Source: Utricularia gibba (lineage: Eukaryota; Streptophyta; Magnoliopsida; Lamiales; Lentibulariaceae). From it: 29,483 nt of DNA. The stretch covers positions 1-29,483 of the forward strand of contig NEEC01000515.1 of assembly GCA_002189035.1 (NCBI GenBank). Reading direction: 5' to 3'. Of this stretch, positions 20,818-29,483 are shown in pieces. Within the stretch, counting starts at the first letter, position 1, and each line of letters opens with the position of its first letter. A model generated the notes under the pieces. It was given only the letters and a program-made list of their open reading frames with translations, was not told the DNA's origin and made no database searches. The translations under genes and the position numbers were made by a program.

Positions 20818-21730
20818 CAAATGCAACATTGTATTCATCGATTTGCATCCTTTTGTCCTCATGAGCCATAAAGAATCGCGGGCCGGACCAAGTTCCTAGC
20901 GAGACTGGCCGCCACAAAACGAGAAGCTGTTCCTTGAAAAACCATGTAGGCAACACCGAAAACCGAACGTTAATAAATACATCACTTTCTTTGCCGGGCT
21001 ACAACTTACTTTGGGCCAAGGCCTAAGCTGATCTTTTTCCGGTTCCAAGTGCACCCAAAGACCGCCTTCTCAAGTATAAAGTAAGTGTTGAAAAAATCAT
21101 GTGGGGTGCACGTGACATCATAATTTAAACAAATGGATCATTTTTTTTAATCGATTTGCATCCAGTTGACCTCATGAGCCATACAGAATCGGGGTCAAGG
21201 ACCAAGTTCCCAGCGAGACTGGCCGCCAAAACGAGAAGCGGTTCCTTGAAAAACCATGTAGGCACCCCGAAAACCGAACGATAATAAATACATCACTTTA
21301 TTTGCCGGACTACAACTTACTTTGGGCAAGCCCTACCTTTTCCGTTCCAAGTGCCCCCAAGACCGCCTCTCAAGTATAAAGTAAGAAAAAATCATGTGGG
21401 GTGCACGTGACATCGTAATTTAAACAAATGATCATTTTTAATCGATTTGCATCCAGTTGACCTCATGAGCCATAAAGAATCGGGGCCCGGACCAAGTTCC
21501 AGCGAGACTGGCCGCCACAAAACGAGAAGCTGTTCCTTGAAAAACCATGTAGGCAACCCGAAAACCGAACGTTAATAAATACATCACTTTCTTTGCCGGG
21601 CTACAACTTACTTTGGGCAAGCCTAAGCTGACCTTTTTCCGGTTCCAAGTGCACCCAAAGACCGCCTTCTCAAGTATAAAGTAAGTTGTTGAAAAAATCA
21701 TGTGGGGTGCACGTGATATCGCAATTTAAA
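20818..21730 (+). repeat. Trimer A-BC-chimera inside the uniform dimer zone
   Basis: Monomer starts are 20818 (A, with gcgggccgg missing one c), 21130 (B body with a badly shortened tail ending gacatcgta, 295 bp) and 21425 (306 bp, A-like body ending gatatcgc). The order matches the trimers of domain 2, more than 8 kb upstream. In the third monomer, ttccagcg lacks the base that is t in A (ttcctagcg) and c in B (ttcccagcg), and aaatgatcat lacks the base that is g in B and c in C. It is the only place in domain 3 where the A-B alternation breaks. Confidence 0.8.
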
Positions 21731-22966
21731 CAAATGCAACATTGTATTCATCGATTTGCATCCTTTTGTCCTCATGAGCCATAAAGAATCGGGCCCGGAC
21801 CAAGTTCCTAGCGAGACTGGCCGCCACAAAACGAGAAGCTGTTCCTTGAAAAACCATGTAGGCAACACCGAAAACCGAACGTTAATAAATACATCACTTT
21901 CTTTGCCGGCTACAACTTACTTTGGGCCAAGGCCTAAGCTGATCTTTTTCCGGTTCCAAGTGCACCCAAAGACCGCCTTCTCAAGTATAAAGTAAGTTGT
22001 TGAAAAAATCATGTGGGGTGCACGTGACATCATAATTTAAACAAATGATCATTTTTTTTAATCGATTTGCATCCAGTTGACCTCATGAGCCATACAGAAT
22101 CGGGGTCAAGGACCAAGTTCCCAGCGAGACTGGCCGCCACAAAACGAGAAGCGGTTCCTTGAAAAACCATGTAGGCAGCCCCCGAAAACCGAACGATAAT
22201 AAATACATCACTTTTTGCCGGACTACAACTAACTTCGGCCAAGCCAAACCTTACCTTTGTCCGTTCCAGGTGCACCCAAAGACCGCCTGCTCAAGTATAA
22301 AGTAAGTTGTTGAAAAAATCATGTGGGGTGCACGTGATATCGCAATTTAAACAAATGCAACATTGTATTCATCGATTTGCATCCTTTTGTCCTCATGAGC
22401 CATAAAGAATCGCGGGCCCGGACCAAGTTCCTAGCGAGACTGGCCGCCACAAAACGAGAAGCTGTTCCTTGAAAAACCATGTAGGCAACACCGAAAACCG
22501 AACGTTAATAAATACATCACTTTCTTTGCCGGGCTACAACTTACTTTGGGCCAAGGCCTAAGCTGATTTTTCCGGTTCCAAGTGCACCCAAAGACCGCCT
22601 TCTCAAGTATAAAGTAAGTTGTTGAAAAAATCATGTGGGGTGCACGTGACATCATAATTTAAACAAATGGATCATTTTTTTAATCGATTTGCATCCAGTT
22701 GACCTCATGAGCCATACAGAATCGGGGTCAAGGACCAAGTTCCCAGCGAGACTGGCCGCCACAAAACGAGAAGCGGTTCCTTGAAAAACCATGTAGGCAG
22801 CCCCCGAAAACCGAACGATAATAAATACATCACTTTATTTGCCGGACTACAACTAACCAAGCCAAACCTTACCTTTTTCCGTTCCAAGTGCACCCAAAGA
22901 CCGCCTCTCAGTATAAAGTAAGTTGTTAAAAAATCATGTGGGGTGCACGTGATATCGCAATTTAAA

Positions 22967-23262
22967 CAAATGATTTGCATCCTTTTGTCCTCATGAGCCA
23001 TAAAGAATCGCGGGCCCGGACCAAGTTCCTAGCGAGACTGGCCGCCACAAAACGAGAAGCTGTTCCTTGAAAAACCATGTAGGCAACACGAAAACCGAAC
23101 GTTAATAAATACATCACTTTCTTTGCCGGGCTACAACTTACTTTGGGCCAAGGCCTAAGCTGATCTTTTTCCGGTTCCAAGTGCACCCAAAGACCGCCTT
23201 CTCAAGTATAAAGTAAGTTGTTGAAAAAATCATGTGGGGTGCACGTGACATCATAATTTAAA
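22967..23262 (+). repeat. A monomer with deleted head, 296 bp
   Basis: The start caaatg is followed at once by atttgcatcc: the head gcaacattgtattcatcg is almost entirely missing, about 17 bases. The rest is a regular A with aacacgaaaacc. The deletion lies between two short atg/gat-like matches, so replication slippage is possible. The preceding B (22664-22966) is also shortened and blended, so this whole region may be poorly resolved. Confidence 0.85.
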
Positions 23263-24511
23263 CAAATGGATCATTTTTTTTAATCGATTTGCATCCAGTT
23301 GACCTCATGAGCCATACAGAATCGGGGTCAAGGACCAAGTTCCCAGCGAGACTGGCCGCCACAAAACGAGAAGCGGTTCCTTGAAAAACCATGTAGGCAG
23401 CCCCCGAAAACCGAACGATAATAAATACATCACTTTATTTGCCGGACTACAACTAACTCTCGGTGCAAGCCAAACCTTACCTTTGTCCCGTTCCAGTGCA
23501 CCCAAAGACCGCCTGCTCAAGTATAAAGTAAGTTGTTAAAAAATCATGTGGGGTGCACGTGATATCGCAATTTAAACAAATGCAACATTGTATTCATCGA
23601 TTTGCATCCTTTGTCCTCATGAGCCATAAAGAATCGCGGGCCCGGACCAAGTTCCTAGCGAGACTGGCCGCCACAAAACGAGAAGCTGTTCCTTGAAAAA
23701 CCATGTAGGCAACACCGAAAACCGAACGTTAATAAATACATCACTTTCTTTGCCGGGCTACAACTTACTTTGGGCCAAGGCCTAAGCTGATCTTTTTCCG
23801 GTTCCAAGTGCACCCAAAGACCGCCTTCTCAAGTATAAAGTAAGTTGTTGAAAAAATCATGTGGGGTGCACGTGACATCATAATTTAAACAAATGGATCA
23901 TTTTTTTTAATCGATTTGCATCCAGTTGACCTCATGAGCCATACAGAATCGGGGTCAAGGACCAAGTTCCCAGCGAGACTGGCCGCCACAAAACGAGAAG
24001 CGGTTCCTTGAAAAACCATGTAGGCAGCCCCCGAAAACCGAACGATAATAAATACATCACTTTATTTGCCGGACTACAACTAACTCTCGGTGCAAGCCAA
24101 ACCTTACCTTTGTCCCGTTCCAGGTGCACCCAAAGACCGCCCTCAAGTATAAAGTAAGTTGAAAAAATCATGTGGGGTGCACGTGATATCGCAATTTAAA
24201 CAAATGCAACATTGTATTCATCGATTTGCATCCTTTTGTCCTCATGAGCCATAAAGAATCGCGGGCCCGGACCAAGTTCCTAGCGAGACTGGCCGCCACA
24301 AAACGAGAAGCTGTTCCTTGAAAAACCATGTAGGCAACACCGAAAACCGAAACGTTAATAAATACATCACTTTCTTTGCCGGGCTACAACTTACTTTGGG
24401 CCAAGGCCTAAGCTGATCTTTTTCCGGTTCCAAGTGCACCCAAAGACCGCCTTCTCAAGTATAAAGTAAGTTGTTGAAAAAATCATGTGTGCACGTGACA
24501 TCATAATTAAA

Positions 24512-24812
24512 CAAATGGATCATTTTTTTTAATCGATTTGCATCCAGTTGACCTCATGAGCCATACAGAAGGTCGACCAAGTTCCCAGCGAGACTGGCCG
24601 CCACAAACGAGAAGCGGTTCCTTGAAAAACCATGTAGGCAGCCCCCGAAAACCGAACGATAATAAATACATCACTTTATTTGCCGGACTACAACTAACAT
24701 GCAAGCCAAACCTTACCTTTGTCCGTTCCAGTGCACCCAAAGACCGCCTGCTCAAGTATAAAGTAAGTTGTTGAAAAAATCATGTGGGGTGCACGTGATA
24801 TCGCAATTTAAA
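24512..24812 (+). repeat. Shortened B monomer, 301 bp
   Basis: The body has acagaaggtcgaccaag in place of acagaatcggggtcaaggaccaag, a loss of about seven bases in the segment where A and B differ most. Other losses are cacaaacgag, aacatgcaagcc (for actctcggtgcaagcc) and gtccgttccagtgcaccc. The junction before it is also damaged: catgtgtgcacgtg and aattaaac at 24484-24513, which breaks both the gggg run and the tttaaa site. Confidence 0.85.
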
Positions 24813-26993
24813 CAAATGCAACATTGTATTCATCGATTTGCATCCTTTTGTCCTCATGAGCCATAAAGAATCGCGGGCCCGGACCAAGTTCCTAGCGAGA
24901 CTGGCCGCCACAAAACGAGAAGCTGTTCCTTGAAAAACCATGTAGGCAACACCGAAAACCGAACGTTAATAAATACATCACTTTCTTTGCCGGGCTACAA
25001 CTTACTTTGGGCCAAGGCCTAAGCTGATCTTTTTCCGGTTCCAAGTGCACCCAAAGACCGCCTTCTCAGTATAAAGTAAGTTGTTGAAAAAATCATGTGG
25101 GGTGCACGTGACATCATAATTTAAACAAATGGATCATTTTTTTAATCGATTTGCATCCAGTTGACCTCATGAGCCATACAGAATCGGGTCAAGGACCAAG
25201 TTCCCAGCGAGACTGGCCGCCACAAAACGAGAAGCGGTTCCTTGAAAAACCATGTAGGCAGCCCCCGAAAACCGAACGATAATAAATACATCACTTTATT
25301 TGCCGGACTACAACTAACTCTCGGGCAAGCCAAACCTACCTTTTTTCCGTTCCAGGTGCCCCAAGACCGCCTCTCAAGTATAAAGTAAGTTGTTGAAAAA
25401 ATCATGTGGGTGCACGTGATATCGCAATTTAAACAAATGCAACATCATCGATTTGCATCCTTTTGTCCTCATGAGCCATAAAGAATCGCGGGCCCGGACC
25501 AAGTTCCTAGCGAGACTGGCCGCCACAAAACGAGAAGCTGTTCCTTGAAAAACCATGTAGGCAACACGAAAACCGAACGTTAATAAATACATCACTTTCT
25601 TTGCCGGGCTACAACTTACTTTGGGCCAAGGCCTAAGCTGATCTTTTTCCGGTTCCAAGTGCACCCAAAGACCGCCTTCTCAAGTATAAAGTAAGTTGTT
25701 GAAAAAATCATGTGGGTGCACGTGACATCATAATTTAAACAAATGGATCATTTTTTTAATCGATTTGCATCCAGTTGACCTCATGAGCCATACAGAATCG
25801 GGGTCAAGGACCAAGTTCCCAGCGAGACTGGCCGCCACAAAACGAGAAGCGGTTCCTTGAAAAACCATGTAGGCAGCCCCGAAAACCGAACGATAATAAA
25901 TACATCACTTTATTTGCCGGACTACAACTAACTCTCGGTGCAAGCCAAACCTTACCTTTGTCCCGTTCCAGGTGCACCCAAAGACCGCCTGCTCAAGTAT
26001 AAAGTAAGTTGTTGAAAAAATCATGTGGGGTGCACGTGATATCGCAATTTAAACAAATGCAACATTGTATTCATCGATTTGCATCCTTTTGTCCTCATGA
26101 GCCATAAAGAATCGCGGGCCCGGACCAAGTTCCTAGCGAGACTGGCCGCCACAAAACGAGAAGCTGTTCCTGAAAAACCATGTAGGCAACACGAAAACCG
26201 AACGTTAATAAATACATCACTTTCTTTGCCGGGCTACAACTTACTTTGGGCCAAGGCCTAAGCTGATCTTTTTCCGGTTCCAAGTGCACCCAAAGACCGC
26301 CTTCTCAAGTATAAAGTAAGTTGTTTGAAAAAATCATGTGGGGTGCACGTGACATCATAATTTAAACAAATGGATCATTTTTTTTAATCGATTTGCATCC
26401 AGTTGACCTCATGAGCCATACAATCGGGGTCAAGGACCAAGTTCCCAGCGAGACTGGCCGCCACAAAACGAGAAGCGGTTCCTTGAAAAACCATGTAGGC
26501 AGCCCCCGAAAACCGAACGATAATAAATACATCACTTTATTTGCCGGACTACAACTAACTCTCGGTGCAAGCCAAACCTTACCTTTGTCCCGTTCCAGGT
26601 GCACCCAAAGACCGCCTCCTCAAGTATAAAGTAAGTTGTTGAAAAAATCATGTGGGGTGCACGTGATATCGCAATTTAAACAAATGCAACATTGTATTCA
26701 TCGATTTGCATCCTTTTGTCCTCATGAGCCATAAAGAATCGCGGGCCCGGACCAAGTTCCTAGCGAGACTGGCCGCCACAAAACGAGAAGCTGTTCCTTG
26801 AAAAACCATGTAGCAACACCGAAAACCGAACGTTAATAAATACATCACTTTCTTTGCCGGGCTACAACTTACTTTGGGCCAAGGCCTAAGCTGATCTTTT
26901 TCCGGTTCCAAGTGCACCCAAAGACCGCCTTCTCAAGTATAAAGTAAGTTGTTGAAAAAATCATGTGGGGTGCACGTGACATCATAATTTAAA

Positions 26994-27287
26994 CAAATGG
27001 ATCATTTTTTTTAATCGATTTGCATCCAGTTGACCTCATGAGCCATACAGAATCGGGTCAAGGACCAAGTTCCCAGCGAGACTGGCCGCCACAAAACGAG
27101 AAGCGGTTCCTTGAAAAACCATGTAGGCAGCCCCGAAAACCGAACGATAATAAATACATCACTTTATTTGCCGGACTACAACTAACGCAAGCCAAACCTT
27201 ACCTTTTTCCGTTCCAAGTGCCCCCAAGACCGCCTCCTCAATAAAGTTGAAAAAATCATGTGGGTGCACGTGATATCGCAATTTAAA
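26994..27287 (+). repeat. Shortened B monomer, 294 bp
   Basis: The tail reads aacgcaagcc, tttttccgttccaagtgcccccaag and cctcctcaataaagttgaaaa, missing several bases of actctcggtgcaagcc and most of caagtataaagtaagttgttg. It also has catgtgggtgcacgtg, with one g fewer. The mixture of B and C tail features matches the copies at 17364 and 19248. It lies six monomers after another blended B (25126-25433). Confidence 0.82.
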
Positions 27288-29170
27288 CAAATGCAACATT
27301 GTATTCATCGATTTGCATCCTTTTGTCCTCATGAGCCATAAAGAATCGCGGGCCCGGACCAAGTTCCTAGCGAGACTGGCCGCCACAAAACGAGAAGCTG
27401 TTCCTTGAAAAACCATGTAGGCAACACCGAAAACCGAACGTTAATAAATACATCACTTTCTTTGCCGGGCTACAACTTACTTTGGGCCAAGGCCTAAGCT
27501 GATCTTTTTCCGGTTCCAAGTGCACCCAAAGACCGCCTTCTCAAGTATAAAGTAAGTTGTTGAAAAAATCATGTGGGGTGCACGTGACATCATAATTTAA
27601 ACAAATGATCATTTTTTTTTAATCGATTTGCATCCAGTTGACCTCATGAGCCATACAGAATCGGGTCAAGGACCAAGTTCCCAGCGAGACTGGCCGCCAC
27701 AAAACGAGAAGCGGTTCCTTGAAAAACCATGTAGGCAGCCCCCGAAAACCGAACGATAATAAATACATCACTTTATTTGCCGGACTACAACTAACTCTCG
27801 GTGCAAGCCAAACCTTACCTTTGTCCCGTTCCAGGTGCACCCAAAGACCGCCTGCTCAAGTATAAAGTAAGTTGTTGAAAAAATCATGTGGGGTGCACGT
27901 GATATCGCAATTTAAACAAATGCAACATTGTATTCATCGATTTGCATCCTTTTGTCCTCATGAGCCATAAAGAATCGCGGGCCCGGACCAAGTTCCTAGC
28001 GAGACTGGCCGCCACAAAACGAGAAGCTGTTCCTTGAAAAACCATGTAGGCAACACGAAAACCGAACGTTAATAAATACATCACTTTCTTTGCCGGGCTA
28101 CAACTTACTTTGGGCCAAGGCCTAAGCTGATCTTTTTCCGGTTCCAAGTGCACCCAAAGACCGCCTCTCAAGTATAAAGTAAGTTGTTGAAAAAATCATG
28201 TGGGGTGCACGTGACATCATAATTTAAACAAATGGATCATTTTTTTTAATCGATTTGCATCCAGTTGACCTCATGAGCCATACAGAATCGGGGTCAAGGA
28301 CCAAGTTCCCAGCGAGACTGGCCGCCACAAAACGAGAAGCGGTTCCTTGAAAACCATGTAGGCAGCCCCCGAAAACCGAACGATAATAAATACATCACTT
28401 TATTTGCCGGACTACAACTAACTCTCGGCAAGCCAAACCTTACCTTTGTCCCGTTCCAGGTGCACCCAAAGACCGCCTGCTCAAGTATAAAGTAAGTTGT
28501 TGAAAAAATCATGTGGGGTGCACGTGATATCGCAATTTAAACAAATGCAACATTGTATTCATCGATTTGCATCCTTTTGTCCTCATGAGCCATAAAGAAT
28601 CGCGGGCCCGGACCAAGTTCCTAGCGAGACTGGCCGCCACAAAACGAGAAGCTGTTCCTTGAAAAACCATGTAGGCAACACCGAAAACCGAACGTTAATA
28701 AATACATCACTTTCTTTGCCGGGCTACAACTTACTTTGGGCCAAGGCCTAAGCTGATCTTTTTCCGGTTCCAAGTGCACCCAAAGACCGCCTTCTCAAGT
28801 ATAAAGTAAGTTGTTGAAAAAATCATGTGGGGTGCACGTGACATCATAATTTAAACAAATGGATCATTTTTTTTAATCGATTTGCATCCAGTTGACCTCA
28901 TGAGCCATACAGAATCGGGGTCAAGGACCAAGTTCCCAGCGAGACTGGCCGCCACAAAACGAGAAGCGGTTCCTTGAAAAACCATGTAGGCAGCCCCCGA
29001 AAACCGAACGATAATAAATACATCACTTTATTTGCCGGACTACAACTAACTCTCGTGCAAGCCAAACCTTACCTTTGTCCCGTTCCAGGTGCACCCAAAG
29101 ACCGCCTGCTCAAGTATAAAGTAAGTTGTTGAAAAAATCATGTGGGGTGCACGTGATATCGCAATTTAAA

Positions 29171-29482
29171 CAAATGCAACATTGTATTCATCGATTTGCA
29201 TCCTTTTGTCCTCATGAGCCATAAAGAATCGCGGGCCCGGACCAAGTTCCTAGCGAGACTGGCCGCCACAAAACGAGAAGCTGTTCCTTGAAAAACCATG
29301 TAGGCAACACCGAAAACCGAACGTTAATAAATACATCACTTTCTTTGCCGGGCTACAACTTACTTTGGGCCAAGGCCTAAGCTGATCTTTTTCCGGTTCC
29401 AAGTGCACCCAAAGACCGCCTTCTCAAGTATAAAGTAAGTTGTTGAAAAATCATGTGGGTGCACGTGACATCATAATTTAAA
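29171..29482 (+). repeat. Final type A monomer, unpaired at the window edge
   Basis: This is a regular A of 312 bp with gcctaagctgatc, gccttctc and gacatcat. Small losses are gttgaaaaatcatg and catgtgggtgcacgtg. The following base, 29483, is the c that would open the next monomer, expected to be a B. The array therefore continues, or the contig is cut, exactly at a monomer junction. Confidence 0.92.
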
Positions 29483-29483
29483 C

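Larger units (their letters stand above)
21731..29170 (+). repeat. Twelve consecutive A-B dimers
   Basis: Monomer starts are 21731, 22042, 22352, 22664, 22967, 23263, 23577, 23890, 24201, 24512, 24813, 25126, 25434, 25740, 26054, 26367, 26681, 26994, 27288, 27602, 27917, 28229, 28542 and 28856. Most copies match the representative A and B closely. Shortened copies are the B at 22664 (303 bp), the A at 22967 (296 bp), the B at 24512 (301 bp) and the B at 26994 (294 bp). Confidence 0.85.
1..29482 (+). repeat. Satellite DNA array, 95 head-to-tail ~314-bp monomers
   Basis: Every stretch of about 310 bases repeats the same landmarks in the same order: caaatg, atcgatttgcatcc, cctcatgagccata, gcgagactggccgcc, aaaacgagaagc, ttgaaaaaccatgtaggc, aaaaccgaacg, aataaatacatcac, ctacaact, agaccgcc, aagtataaag, aaaaaatcatgtgggg, gcacgtga, aatttaaa. 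I counted 95 successive starts of caaatg, with spacing mostly 308-317 bp; the most regular copies are 314 (A) and 315-316 (B). No copy is inverted and no foreign sequence interrupts the array. Satellites of this kind usually form heterochromatin and often centromeric or subtelomeric domains; which applies here cannot be read from the sequence. I do not recognise the family or species. Confidence 0.98.
15797..29482 (+). repeat. Domain 3: nearly uniform A-B dimer zone
   Basis: From 15797 onward, monomers alternate A and B almost without exception, with dimer periods mostly of 622-631 bp. Adjacent dimers are nearly identical (compare 15797-16424, 16425-17054 and 20189-20817), which fits recent local amplification or homogenisation. 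Breaks in the pattern are one trimer at 20818-21730 and shortened or blended B copies at 17364, 19248, 22664, 24512, 25126 and 26994. C heads (gcatcat) are essentially absent here. Confidence 0.88.

Noticed and set aside
1-29482. CRISPR array
   Set aside because: Repeats are ~314 bp with no unique spacers; adjacent units are homologous along their whole length.
1-29482. Subrepeats of a ribosomal DNA intergenic spacer
   Set aside because: No rRNA sequence or spacer promoter is visible in 29.5 kb, and 95 units is far more than usual for spacer subrepeats. It cannot be fully excluded without flanking sequence.
1-29482. CENP-B box in the monomers
   Set aside because: I looked for the nTTCGnnnnAnnCGGGn pattern on both strands around ccgaaaaccgaacg and tcccgttccagg; the spacing and the required bases do not match.
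1-29482. Budding-yeast-type point centromere
   Set aside because: Only the CDEI-like CACGTG core is present. There is no long A+T-rich CDEII or CDEIII-like element, and a 95-copy satellite does not fit that type of centromere.
1-29482. Tandem LTRs or a transposon-derived array
   Set aside because: There is no polyprotein, primer-binding site, polypurine tract, terminal inverted repeat or target duplication. The monomers abut without internal sequence.
1-29483. Circular molecule, since the window starts and ends at a monomer boundary
   Set aside because: The first and last monomers are both type A, so closing the ends would put A next to A, which occurs nowhere else in the window. The in-phase ends may reflect how the contig was cut.

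Overview
The whole window is one uninterrupted head-to-tail satellite DNA array. I see no protein gene, RNA gene, transposon or unique-sequence island in its 29.5 kb. Taking the conserved start caaatg (just after tttaaa) as the monomer boundary, I count 95 consecutive monomers from base 1 to base 29482, all in the same orientation, mostly 308-317 bp. The window starts exactly on a monomer boundary and ends one base into the next. This is eukaryotic, heterochromatin-type DNA, possibly (peri)centromeric or subtelomeric. The species cannot be named from the sequence. A ~157-bp half-unit is close in length to several plant centromeric satellites, but that is a length comparison only.

The monomers fall into two families that alternate almost strictly, giving a 629-630-bp dimer. 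Type A has the head gcaacattgtattcatc, then ttttgtcctc, cataaag, gcgggcccgg, cctagcg, ctgttcc, ttctttgccgggc, gcctaagctgatc and gccttctc, and ends gacatcat. Type B has the head ggatcat plus a T-tract, then agttgacctc, catacag, ggggtcaagg, cccagcg, cggttcc, tttatttgccggac, actctcggtgcaagcc and gcctgctc, and ends gatatcgc. A third set of variants, here called C, affects only heads (gcatcat plus T-tract, tttgacc) and tails (gctgacc, gtgcccccaag, cctcctcatg, aagtatgttgtta, ending gacatcgta). C segments are grafted onto A or B bodies, giving types CA (C head, A body) and BC (B body, C tail).

Layout: 1-2498, four A-B dimers. 2499-15796, a complex zone of higher-order units: hexamers A-BC-CA-BC-CA-B at 2499, 5309, 7184 and 9887; trimers A-BC-(A/B chimera) at 4373, 9051 and 11751; tetramers A-BC-CA-B at 12674 and 14541; one dimer at 13918. 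15797-29482, nearly uniform A-B dimers with one trimer (20818-21730) and a final single A. Inside this uniform zone, degraded B monomers recur mostly every sixth monomer (~1.87-1.88 kb), echoing the hexamer period.

Two observations stand out. First, the ~314-bp monomer appears to be an ancient tandem duplication of a ~157-bp unit, so the hierarchy is 157, 314, 629 and ~1,870 bp. Second, many short deletions fall exactly at columns where A, B and C differ. That is what a consensus blended from different repeat copies would look like, so fine variation and copy number here should be treated with caution. No previously undescribed gene system is present; the interest lies in the satellite's architecture and in the reliability of the assembly.
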